32,487 nt of DNA from an uncultured Pelagibacteraceae bacterium. GTDB taxonomy: Bacteria; Pseudomonadota; Alphaproteobacteria; Pelagibacterales; Pelagibacteraceae. A model generated the notes under the pieces. It worked only from the letters and a program-made list of their open reading frames with translations, was not told the origin of the DNA and did not search any database. Each line of letters starts with the position of its first letter. Positions within the stretch are counted from its first letter, which is position 1. The stretch spans positions 1 through 32,487 of the forward strand of contig CACJWG010000007.1 in the NCBI GenBank assembly GCA_902597055.1, given 5' to 3'. Shown piece after piece: positions 17,666 to 25,811 of the stretch. The translations under genes and the position numbers were made by a program.

Positions 17666-17694
17666 TTAATAGGCTAAACTAAATCTATTATCAA
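17666..17694 (-). promoter_or_regulatory. Probable sigma-70 promoter of bztA
   Basis: Minus-strand TTGATA (17694-17689) and TATTAA (17671-17666) are separated by exactly 17 bp, each within two mismatches of consensus. This predicts a start near 17659 and a leader of roughly 110 nt before bztA. It lies 15 bp downstream of the 3' end of tRNA-Arg, so bzt transcription need not depend on the upstream genes. Confidence 0.6.
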
Positions 17695-17709
17695 CCGTAG
17701 GTAGAATAC

Positions 17710-17786
17710 TGGCGCGCCCTGAAGGATTCGAACCTCCGACCCACGGTTTAGAAAACCGTTGCTCTATCCAGCTGAGCTAAGGGCGC
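17710..17786 (-). tRNA. tRNA-Arg (anticodon TCT)
   Basis: On the minus strand the acceptor GCGCCCT pairs with AGGGCGC (17780-17786 with 17714-17720), and the discriminator G and CCA are encoded (17712-17710). The D arm is AGCTCAGCTGGATAGAGC. The anticodon stem CGGTT/AACCG encloses the TCT anticodon (17752-17750), and the T arm has GGTTCGAATCC. It follows trkH by 25 bp on the same strand and may be processed from that transcript. It reads AGA, a very frequent Arg codon in A+T-rich genomes. Confidence 0.97.
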
Positions 17787-17811
17787 AAAAAAGTTATTAT
17801 ATATTACTTAA

Positions 17812-19215
17812 TTAGTTTTTAAAAAAGAATTTTTTCATAATAATTAAAATTGATAATAATTCAACTCTCCCGATCATCATAAAGAGAATTAAAGAAAACT
17901 TCGAAAAAACACCCAACTCTTGAAAATTAAAATTTTCCAAATTTGTCAGCGTTGAATTAACTGTATTCATAAGAGTAAGAATTGATAATTTGAAAGATAC
18001 TTCACTGCTTATTCCAGAAATTGTGAGAAATAATGACAAGATACTTAAAGAAATTACAAATATTACAACTGATAAAAAATACTTATGAAAATCTTCAATC
18101 TCTAAATTAATATTAAAAAATGGTAGTTTATTAGAATAAACATTTTTGGGCTTCGCATGTGATACAAGTTCGTTAATTGAAAACCTAAAAAGCAAAAAAA
18201 GTTTAGAAAATCTTAGACCAGAGCTAGTTGAAAAAAAAGAGCCACCAATTATTATTAGAATTATAAAAATGAATGTAAGATTTTGAGGTACATCTAAAGA
18301 AAATCCAATATTAGAAATAGAACTGCAAACTGATAAAAAAAGTAAAGAAAAATCATTTGTTGAATTAAAAAAAATGAAAAATATCGTAGCTAAAAATAAA
18401 AGGTAAAATAGGAGATATAGGTCCTCAAATAAAAAATTAATATTTTTCCTTTTAAAAAAAACCAAGTTATATAGCAAAAAAAGACTAAAAAAGGATAAAA
18501 GCATTGAAATTGAGAGAACTATTTGTTGGAACTTACTGTCAATAATTAAACTAAGATTGTTATCTGGTAAAAAACCACCAGATGAAATTAGTGTTAAAGA
18601 TAGATTAAAAGAGTCAAAAATCCTTACACCTGAGATGGACAACAAAATGAATATAAAAGTTGTTAAAATAACGTAAATAAAACTTATCTTTAAAGATTGT
18701 TTTAAAGTTTCGCTACTACTGAATGAAATAAAATTTGTAAGTGATCTTTTTAAATTAGTGTCAAAAATATCTATTAATAAAATTAATGAAATCAAAAAAT
18801 ATAACCCACCAATCCATTGTGTCGATGATCTCCACAAAATTAAGCTTTGGTTTAAATGTTTTATATTTTCAAATATTGTAAAACCAGTAGAGGTAAATCC
18901 CGAGACTGACTCAAAGTACGCATCAAATAAACTCAAATTGTTTAATGTTAAAAAATAAGGTATTGCTAACAATATTGGTATTATTAAATATCCAGTTACA
19001 ACTGTTAGAATTTTTTCAAATATAGACGTTTTTTTTAAATTTTTTTTTTTAAAAAAAACTAGAGAACCAAAAAAAAGAGTAATCACAAAAACGAAAAAAA
19101 AACTCCCTATATCTAAAAATAGATCAAAATAATAACAATAAAGGATATTTAAAAAAGATAAGAAAGATATAAATAAAGAAAAAATTCCAAGATAAAATTG
19201 CGAAAAACTTAGCAT
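17812..19215 (-). CDS. trkH: TrkH-type potassium uptake membrane subunit
   Basis: Polytopic potassium channel subunit gated by cytoplasmic TrkA. The 467 residues have many hydrophobic segments and three recognisable pore loops: VSGFTSTGFT (104-113, filter G111), ISSGGFLPDN (210-219, G213/G214) and SISNIGFSLD (299-308, G304). A conserved MIGRVELLSILI helix lies near the C-terminus. The fourth pore loop, normally NNxGPG, reads NTVNSTLTN (417-425) and has no glycine. A run of T8-AAA-T11-A8 at 19029-19058 encodes a Lys-rich cytoplasmic loop near residue 56. The ATG directly abuts the trkA stop. Confidence 0.9.
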   Translation of the reverse strand: MLSFSQFYLGIFSLFISFLSFLNILYCYYFDLFLDIGSFFFVFVITLFFGSLVFFKKKNLKKTSIFEKILTVVTGYLIIPILLAIPYFLTLNNLSLFDAYFESVSGFTSTGFTIFENIKHLNQSLILWRSSTQWIGGLYFLISLILLIDIFDTNLKRSLTNFISFSSSETLKQSLKISFIYVILTTFIFILLSISGVRIFDSFNLSLTLISSGGFLPDNNLSLIIDSKFQQIVLSISMLLSFFSLFLLYNLVFFKRKNINFLFEDLYLLFYLLFLATIFFIFFNSTNDFSLLFLSVCSSISNIGFSLDVPQNLTFIFIILIIIGGSFFSTSSGLRFSKLFLLFRFSINELVSHAKPKNVYSNKLPFFNINLEIEDFHKYFLSVVIFVISLSILSLFLTISGISSEVSFKLSILTLMNTVNSTLTNLENFNFQELGVFSKFSLILFMMIGRVELLSILIIMKKFFFKN

Positions 19216-20589
19216 CTAAATCGAGCTTATTCTAAATAAATTCTCTACAACAGGTAACTGATCTCTTTTTGCTAAAAAAACAACAATATCTTTTTTTTTA
19301 AAAACAAATTTTGATGTTGGAATAATTATATCATTTTTTCTTAGCACCGCGCCAATTCTAATATTTTCAGGAAGGTTAGAATTTTTTAGTTCTTTATCAA
19401 TAAGTTCTGAGGAATCAATTATCTCTGCCTCAATTACCTCATAGTCACCATTTGAAATACTGTAGGCAGTTTCAATTGTGCCTTTATGGACATGTTTAAG
19501 TATACTTGAAACTGTATTCATTCGCGGGTCAATTAAATCATCTATTTTAAGCGAAGACTGAAGTATTGAATAATTCGGTTTATTGATCAAAGCCATTGTT
19601 CTTTTGTCTTTTGAAAATTTTTCGACCAAAACACTAACCATTAAATTGTCCTCATCATCATTTGTTAAAGCTAAAACAGTTTCGGAATCATCTATATTTG
19701 CTTCTTTGAGAACGTCCTCCTCAAGTCCATTACCATTAATAACTAATGAGTTATTAAGTTCATTTGCAATATACTCAGCTCTTTCTTTATTTTTTTCAAT
19801 TATTTTAATTCTTGCGGACTCAAGAGTATTTTCAAGATTTTTGGCTAAATTGAAACCTATATTTCCACCACCAATGATCAAAAACTTATTAGAAATTTTT
19901 TCGTTATGGCCAAAAGCATCTAATGTTAATTGCATTTGAGATGAGTTTATTATTACATAAGCCTTGTCGTTTAGTTTTAAGATATCATTTTTTTTTAAAA
20001 TGATAAATTTTTCTTCTCTGATAACACCCAGAATATTTGCTTCAAGTTTTGGGAACTTTTTAGTAATTTTGTTTAGCTCAATATTGATTAAGGGACATTT
20101 TTCATTTACATCAATTTCAAGTAAACGTATTTTATTATTTGCAAACGGTACATTGTCAATTGCACCTGGTGCTTCTAATTTTCTTTGTATTGACTTAGCA
20201 ATTTCGACTTCTGGAGAGATTATAACATCAATAGGTAAATTTTCTTTGTTGTAAACTAAAGAAAATTTTGGATTTAAATAATCTTGGGATCTAATTCTTG
20301 CAATTTTTTTTCCAATTTTAAAAATTGAAAAAGCAATTTGGCAAATTAGCATATTTATTTCATCGTTTCTTGTTACTGCAATTATCATATCAGCCTCCTC
20401 TGCATTGGCTTTTTCAAGTACCGATGGATATGTGGCTTTACCCACTATAGATTTAACATCCAGATCATCATTAATCTTTTGAATATCTTCGCTAGATTGA
20501 TCTATAACTGTAATAGAATGGTCTTGTTCACTGAGAAGTTTAGCAATCGTATAACCTACTCTACCTGCCCCACAAATTATTATATTCAT
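19216..20589 (-). CDS. trkA: Trk potassium system peripheral NAD-binding subunit TrkA
   Basis: Cytoplasmic gating ring protein of the TrkH channel. The 457 residues form two RCK units in tandem. The first Rossmann fold is MNIIICGAGRVGYTIAKLL with VIDQS acid at the end of beta-2. A TrkA_C domain spans about 140-220. A second Rossmann fold starts FLIIGGGNIGFNLAKNL (near 233), and a final TrkA_C domain contains IRIGAVLRKNDIIIPTS. It is coupled to ntrX by a TAATG overlap and to trkH by abutting stop/start. The ntrYX-trkA order is standard in alphaproteobacteria. Confidence 0.96.
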   Translation of the reverse strand: MNIIICGAGRVGYTIAKLLSEQDHSITVIDQSSEDIQKINDDLDVKSIVGKATYPSVLEKANAEEADMIIAVTRNDEINMLICQIAFSIFKIGKKIARIRSQDYLNPKFSLVYNKENLPIDVIISPEVEIAKSIQRKLEAPGAIDNVPFANNKIRLLEIDVNEKCPLINIELNKITKKFPKLEANILGVIREEKFIILKKNDILKLNDKAYVIINSSQMQLTLDAFGHNEKISNKFLIIGGGNIGFNLAKNLENTLESARIKIIEKNKERAEYIANELNNSLVINGNGLEEDVLKEANIDDSETVLALTNDDEDNLMVSVLVEKFSKDKRTMALINKPNYSILQSSLKIDDLIDPRMNTVSSILKHVHKGTIETAYSISNGDYEVIEAEIIDSSELIDKELKNSNLPENIRIGAVLRKNDIIIPTSKFVFKKKDIVVFLAKRDQLPVVENLFRISSI

Positions 20590-21941
20590 TAATTTAAGTC
20601 CTTAACGCCTAAACCTTTTAATTTTCTATGGAGAGCAGATCTTTCCATTCCTACAAATTTTGCTGTTTTTGAAATATTTCCACCAAATTTCTTTAATTGA
20701 GTAGTCAAATATTCTTTTTCAAAAATTTCTCTAGCCTCTTTTAATGGAACAGATAAATTATTTTCTTTAACTGTTTCTAAACCACCCTGTTTTATAGACT
20801 CTTTAATGATTGTCTTAATTTTATTCTGATCATTATTTGACAATATTGCAATTCTTTCTATCAGATTTCTTAACTCTCTTACATTTCCGGGCCAATGATG
20901 ATTAATTAAATATGAGTCTACCTTGTCAATATTGAGGTCTTTAAGATTATAAGCTTTTGATATAGTTTTAGAAAAATATTCAATTAATAGGGGTATATCA
21001 CTTACTCTACTACTTAATGGTTCAATACTAATTTGAAAAACATTTAATCTGTGGAATAAGTCCTCCCTAAAATTTCCAAGTTGAGTTTCATTATTAATAT
21101 TTTTACTAGATGTACAAATTATTCTAACGTTTACTTTAATATCGTGATTGCTGTTAATTCTTTTAAACTTTTGATCAATTAAAACTCTTAATATTTTTGA
21201 TTGTGTTTCAAGAGGTATTTCAGAAATTTCATCTATTAACAAAGTTCCCCCAGAAGCTTTTTCAAGAGAACCATATGTAATTGAGCCATTGTCTTTTTCT
21301 TCTCCAAAAAGTTCTAACTCATATTTTTTAACATCTAATAATGCTCCATTTAAAATGATGAATGGACCTTTGTTTCTTTTTGAGAGTTTATGAATTTTTC
21401 TTGCTATCAATTCTTTGCCTGAGCCTGTTGGTCCATATATGAATATTCTGCTTTCGGAATTAGAAAGTTTTTCTATTTGTTCTCTTATTTTTTCAATATT
21501 TTGACTATTTCCTATTAAATCAAATGAGTGAAAAAGTTTTGTTTCAAGAACTTTGTTTTCATTTTTTAATTTAAAGTTTTCTACAGCTCTTTTGACAAAG
21601 TTCATTAATCTTTCTTCATCAAACGGTTTTTCTAAGAATTCAAAAGCTCCAGATTTAAGAGACTTAATAGCCATTTCGATATTTGCGTGCCCTGAAATAA
21701 TTATAACTGGAATATCTTTATTCTTCTTTTTTATATGACTTAAAAGTTCAATACCATCATTATCCCCTTTATCAAGTTTAACATCTATAATTGCAACATC
21801 TGGTAATTTTTTATCTATTTCTTTTAATGCTTGATTATAGTTTGCAGCAATTCTAGTTTCATATCCTGCATCAGAAATTAAATCATTAAGGATATTTCTT
21901 ATATCCGGATTATCATCAATTATTAAAATTTCAGTTGACAT
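20589..21941 (-). CDS. ntrX: NtrX-type response regulator with divergent AAA+ domain
   Basis: Response regulator partner of NtrY, linked in other alphaproteobacteria to nitrogen metabolism, redox response and envelope control. Its 450 residues comprise a receiver (1-120: D9/D10, phosphoacceptor D53, S83, K105 in EKPF), an AAA+ domain (Walker A GPTGSGKE 170-177, Walker B TLLIDEIS 233-240, arginine-finger region FREDLFHRLN 291-300, HWPGNVREL 349-357) and a Fis-type HTH (about 405-445, NISKTAKFVGMERSALHRKLKGLG). The L1 loop that should read GAFTGA is replaced by EEKDNGSITYGSLEKA (214-229), so contact with sigma-54 is unlikely. It overlaps ntrY by 11 bp. Confidence 0.93.
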   Translation of the reverse strand: MSTEILIIDDNPDIRNILNDLISDAGYETRIAANYNQALKEIDKKLPDVAIIDVKLDKGDNDGIELLSHIKKKNKDIPVIIISGHANIEMAIKSLKSGAFEFLEKPFDEERLMNFVKRAVENFKLKNENKVLETKLFHSFDLIGNSQNIEKIREQIEKLSNSESRIFIYGPTGSGKELIARKIHKLSKRNKGPFIILNGALLDVKKYELELFGEEKDNGSITYGSLEKASGGTLLIDEISEIPLETQSKILRVLIDQKFKRINSNHDIKVNVRIICTSSKNINNETQLGNFREDLFHRLNVFQISIEPLSSRVSDIPLLIEYFSKTISKAYNLKDLNIDKVDSYLINHHWPGNVRELRNLIERIAILSNNDQNKIKTIIKESIKQGGLETVKENNLSVPLKEAREIFEKEYLTTQLKKFGGNISKTAKFVGMERSALHRKLKGLGVKDLN

Positions 21942-23712
21942 ATTTCGGTAACAAAATTTTTATTTTTGCTCCATCTTTTTGTGAGATAAATTCAATAAAT
22001 CCATTATGATCGTTCAAAATTTTTTCTACAATAGATAGACCTAAACCGCTACCTTCTTTTTTAGTTGTAAAATAAGGTTTTGATAAAATTTTAGGGTCGT
22101 TATTTGTAAAACCTGTACCATTATCTTGTACTACAATGTTTATATAGTCATTTATTAGTTGAATTTCTACATCGATTTTCTTTTGAAAATCACCCATTTT
22201 TTCGTGTTTCTCTTTAAGACTTTCTATTGAATTTTTAAACAAATTAATAAAAACTCTATTTAATTGTTCAATATCACTGTTTACATAGTGGATTTCATCT
22301 GAATTAAAATGAATAGCTATATCTTTATCATTAGTTTTCATTAAATTAATAGTGTCTTTAATAATTTTGTTTAGTTCATTTTTTTTAAAAATAGGTTTTG
22401 GCATTCTTGCAAAGTCGGAAAATTCATTTACAAGTTTTTCAATAAGTTTTATTTGTTTATTGATTGTTTTAATTTTTTCCAAAAATGACTTTTTATTTTT
22501 TTCATCAAATAATTCTGAATATTTTTTTTTAAGACTATCTATGATGAGTTGTATCGGTGTTAAGGGATTCTTTATTTCATGTGCAATTTTTCTAGCAACA
22601 CTTTCCCATGCTTCGTGTCTTTCGTTAGCTACGAGTTTGTTTTGTTGATACTTTAATCTATCAATCATCTGATTAAAATTTTTATTTAGAACTTCTAGTT
22701 CTTTATCAGTTTTAATTTCTGGAACTTTTGAATCTAAATTTCCCTTTCCAATATTAGTTGATGCTGAAATTAAGTTATTTATAGACAAAAAGAATCTTGA
22801 TGAAAATCTAATTGCTATAGAAATCGACAAGAATAAAAGGAGTGTAACTATTATTATATAGATAATAGCAAATGAAAATTTTATCCCAGTTCTTTTATCC
22901 TGCACAGTATAATAAAAATCTAATGCCTCACTTGACTCGGTTAAATATTGGGAAATTTTTGGATCTAAATATTTTATTATATAAATGAAAGTATTATCAA
23001 AATTAGTAAGCTTCATTAACGCGGCAGAAGTATTCTTATATGCATTTAATATTTTCAATGGTCTTTCATCATTAAGTACCATCTTTAATTGTTCTGAAGA
23101 TGGTGGCATATATTGAGTCTGATTTCTGTCAGTAGACATTAGCAACTTACCAGAATTATCAATAAGAAAAATTGCATCTAATTTTCTTACTAGTTTTTGA
23201 GAATTTAAATAATTTTCAAATCTTTGTTTATTATCATTATAAATAGAAACATTTTTATTCAAATCGAAAGCTGCTAAAACAATATCAGATTCAACCTTAT
23301 TTCTAACTGTACTAACGTAATTAATAGCTAATTGATAAGAATTACTTACAGCAGTAGTAATTTTTTTATCAAAATATTTTTCGAGTGCAAAAGAAAATAA
23401 AAATAAAGAAAAAACAGATATTAAAATTGATGGTATTAAGGTGAATAAAGAAAAGAAGGTTATATATTTTCTATTTGCTCTTGAACCTTCTATTGCTATC
23501 TCACTTTTGATAGAATTTTTAATCTCAATAAAAATCATAGAGAAAAAAACGAGTAATAATAAAATATTTGATATTAACAAATATTGTAAATTCTCATCAG
23601 TAAGTTCAATAAAACTCTTATCAATGAAAGTTAAAAACGTTAAAAAACCTAGAAAAAGTGTAATTATAAATATTAGAATAATAAAAATATTTTTTCTTAT
23701 AAATTTAAGCAT
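21931..23712 (-). CDS. ntrY: NtrY-type sensor histidine kinase, short form
   Basis: Inner-membrane kinase for NtrX. The 593 residues show membrane segments at about 8-30, 44-63, 84-111 and 279-302. The periplasmic sensor region (about 112-278) lies between the third and fourth. Next come a HAMP-like linker (304-355), HisKA with H378 in KIAHEIKNPLTPIQL, and the family-specific NEFSDFARMPKP (429-440). The ATPase domain has an N-box NLFKNSIESL (490-499), D530-containing DNGTGF, and GSGLGLSIV (554-562). The PAS domain that usually lies between HAMP and HisKA in ~750-residue NtrY proteins is missing. Start is the ATG at 23712; only 33 bp separate it from divergent ispDF. Confidence 0.92.
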   Translation of the reverse strand: MLKFIRKNIFIILIFIITLFLGFLTFLTFIDKSFIELTDENLQYLLISNILLLLVFFSMIFIEIKNSIKSEIAIEGSRANRKYITFFSLFTLIPSILISVFSLFLFSFALEKYFDKKITTAVSNSYQLAINYVSTVRNKVESDIVLAAFDLNKNVSIYNDNKQRFENYLNSQKLVRKLDAIFLIDNSGKLLMSTDRNQTQYMPPSSEQLKMVLNDERPLKILNAYKNTSAALMKLTNFDNTFIYIIKYLDPKISQYLTESSEALDFYYTVQDKRTGIKFSFAIIYIIIVTLLLFLSISIAIRFSSRFFLSINNLISASTNIGKGNLDSKVPEIKTDKELEVLNKNFNQMIDRLKYQQNKLVANERHEAWESVARKIAHEIKNPLTPIQLIIDSLKKKYSELFDEKNKKSFLEKIKTINKQIKLIEKLVNEFSDFARMPKPIFKKNELNKIIKDTINLMKTNDKDIAIHFNSDEIHYVNSDIEQLNRVFINLFKNSIESLKEKHEKMGDFQKKIDVEIQLINDYINIVVQDNGTGFTNNDPKILSKPYFTTKKEGSGLGLSIVEKILNDHNGFIEFISQKDGAKIKILLPKYVN

Positions 23713-23745
23713 AATAATGTAGTACTTTAAAATTCATCATAATAT

Positions 23746-24861
23746 ATGAGTAATTGTTTTATAATATTAGCTGCTGGAAAAAGTAATAGATTTATTTCCA
23801 AAATACCAAAACCATATATTAAATATAAAGGTGATATACTAATTAATCATTCTATAAATAAGGCAATTTTATCAAAAAAATTCTCAAAAATCGTTGTAGC
23901 AATCAATAAAGGTCACAAAAAATACATAAAAAAATTGAATAAGAATAAAGCTCATTTTATTTTAGGGGGAAAATCTAGGGCTGATTCTTCCAGGTTATCT
24001 TTAAAGTATCTTTCCAAATTTAAACCCAAAAATGTTTTGATACATGATGCTGCAAGACCAAACTTCTCAATAAAATTAGTAAATAAACTCTTAAAAAATT
24101 TAAAAAAATTTGATGGTGTTATCCCAGTGCTTAAAACTTCTAGTTCCATTAAAACAATTAAAAATAAAAAAATTTCAAATTTAGATCGTAACAAAATTTT
24201 TTTATCACAAACACCACAAGCTTTTAATTTTAAAAAAATATTTAACCTTCAAAGAAAGATAAATTCAAAAATTACTGATGATGCTTCATTATTTATCAAT
24301 AATTCAAACAAAATAAAAATGATAAAAGGTGAAGAAAAAAATATTAAGATTACAACTAAAAATGATATCAAAGAAAACTTAAAATATTATTTTGGTATAG
24401 GTTTTGATGTGCATAGATTAGTAAAAAATAAAAAAATGTACCTAGGCGGACTCGAAATTAATTCAAAATTAGGAACATTAGGACATTCTGACGGTGATCC
24501 TGTTCTCCACGCAATTACTGACTCAGTTCTTGGTGCTTGCAGAAAAGGTGATATAGGGCAAAAATTTTCAGATCAAGATAGAAAATTTAAAAATATAAGA
24601 TCAACAATTTTGTTAAGTAAAGTTATAAAAGAAATAGAGGAAAGTGGATTTTTTATTAATAATCTAGATATAAATATAATAACTCAAACTCCAAAAATTA
24701 GTAAATATAAAAAAAGGATGATTTCGATGATATCTAAATTATGTAAAATTAAAAAGGATCAAATCAATATCAAAGGTAAAACAGCAGAGAAACTTGGTGT
24801 AATAGGAAAAGAAAAAGCTATTGCTTGTGAAGTGATATCTTCAGTCTTCAAATATGAATAA
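23746..24861 (+). CDS. ispDF: Bifunctional IspD/IspF isoprenoid (MEP pathway) enzyme
   Basis: Fuses CDP-methylerythritol synthesis (IspD) and 2-C-methylerythritol 2,4-cyclodiphosphate synthase (IspF). Residues 1-212 are IspD: AAGKSNRF with R15, PKPY with K22, HDAARP (100-105) and SQTPQAF (154-160). Residues 215-371 are IspF: GIGFDVHRL with metal ligands D221 and H223, GHSDGDPVLHAITDSVLGA (246-264) with H255, and TAEKLGVIGKEKAIACE (346-362). At 371 residues it is compact but all key motifs are there. Fusion IspDF is common in alphaproteobacteria, as is its proximity to ntrYX. It overlaps pgpA by 8 bp (ATGAATAA). Confidence 0.96.
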   Translation: MSNCFIILAAGKSNRFISKIPKPYIKYKGDILINHSINKAILSKKFSKIVVAINKGHKKYIKKLNKNKAHFILGGKSRADSSRLSLKYLSKFKPKNVLIHDAARPNFSIKLVNKLLKNLKKFDGVIPVLKTSSSIKTIKNKKISNLDRNKIFLSQTPQAFNFKKIFNLQRKINSKITDDASLFINNSNKIKMIKGEEKNIKITTKNDIKENLKYYFGIGFDVHRLVKNKKMYLGGLEINSKLGTLGHSDGDPVLHAITDSVLGACRKGDIGQKFSDQDRKFKNIRSTILLSKVIKEIEESGFFINNLDINIITQTPKISKYKKRMISMISKLCKIKKDQINIKGKTAEKLGVIGKEKAIACEVISSVFKYE

Positions 24862-25354
24862 AAAAATTGGAAAAATGATTGTTACGATGTTTGGTGTTGG
24901 TCATATAAGATATTTTCCAGGTACTTTTGCTTCTTTAATAACAGCTTCGATGTATTATATTTTCTATACGATTAAAATAAATTATTTTTTGTTAATATTT
25001 ATTAACCTATTTTTATTTATTTATTCAGTTTGGATGATTAATAATTTGGAAGGTGAATTTGAAGAAATAGACTCAAAAGAAATCGTAATTGATGAATTTT
25101 TGGGTCAATCCGTACCAATTATCTTTTTTTATATAATTTTTCATGAAGGATCTGTATCGACTAACTTTTTTTTTATAATTGTTTTTTTATCTTTCATTGG
25201 ATTTCGTTTTTTTGATATCTTAAAACCTTATCCAATTAATTATGTGGATAAGAACATGAAAAATGGTTTTGGTGTTATTTTAGATGATCTTATAGCAGGT
25301 TTCTTCACGCTAATAGTGTTATATATCTGCATAATTTTTTATGGTCAAATTTAG
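24854..25354 (+). CDS. pgpA: Phosphatidylglycerophosphatase A
   Basis: Removes the phosphate of phosphatidylglycerophosphate to make phosphatidylglycerol in the inner membrane. The 166 residues have the family motifs GVGHIRYFPGTFASL (15-29), DEFLGQ (about 77-82) and a KPYPINYVDKNMKNGFGVILDD stretch (122-143) holding the Asp pair. Three to four hydrophobic segments are visible. Its start overlaps the end of ispDF by 8 bp, and its stop lies inside the first codons of pncC (14-bp overlap), so the three plus-strand genes form one operon. Confidence 0.93.
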   Translation: MNKKIGKMIVTMFGVGHIRYFPGTFASLITASMYYIFYTIKINYFLLIFINLFLFIYSVWMINNLEGEFEEIDSKEIVIDEFLGQSVPIIFFYIIFHEGSVSTNFFFIIVFLSFIGFRFFDILKPYPINYVDKNMKNGFGVILDDLIAGFFTLIVLYICIIFYGQI

Positions 25355-25811
25355 TAAATTAATTAAGAAATTAAAAAAGAAAAAATTAAAGATTAGTTTT
25401 GCTGAGTCTTGCACTGGTGGATTACTCGCTCAATCTATAACCTCGATAAGTGGAGCTTCAAAGGTATTTAATTTAAGTGTTGTTACTTATTCAAATAAAT
25501 CGAAAAGTTCAATTCTTAATGTGCCAAAAAAAATAATTAATAAATTTGGAGCTGTAAGTGAGGAATGTTGCCTTAGTATGGTAAAAAATTTAGCAAAAAT
25601 AAGCAAAAGTCAAATAAATGTTTCTATTACTGGAATAGCTGGACCTAAGGGTGGCTCAAAGTTTAAACCAGTGGGTCTTGTTTTCATTGGAATTAAATAT
25701 AAAGGTAAAAACAACATTTATAAATATTTATTTGCAAATAAAACAAGGAGATCTATTCAAAATGCAAGTGCAAAAGCCGTGGTAAATAATTTACTAAACC
25801 TTATTAAATAA
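25341..25811 (+). CDS. pncC: CinA C-terminal-type nicotinamide-nucleotide amidohydrolase
   Basis: Probably deamidates nicotinamide mononucleotide in pyridine-nucleotide salvage. The 156 residues correspond to the stand-alone C-terminal domain of CinA. They show ISFAESCTGGLLAQ (the SCTGG active-site segment near 21-25), VVTYSNKSK, GAVSEE and TGIAGPKGGSKFKPVGLV, where the usual GPGGG reads GPKGG. No CinA N-terminal domain is present. It ends in an 18-bp tail-to-tail overlap with the minus-strand gene at 25794-26243, with no terminator between them. Confidence 0.9.
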   Translation: MVKFSKLIKKLKKKKLKISFAESCTGGLLAQSITSISGASKVFNLSVVTYSNKSKSSILNVPKKIINKFGAVSEECCLSMVKNLAKISKSQINVSITGIAGPKGGSKFKPVGLVFIGIKYKGKNNIYKYLFANKTRRSIQNASAKAVVNNLLNLIK

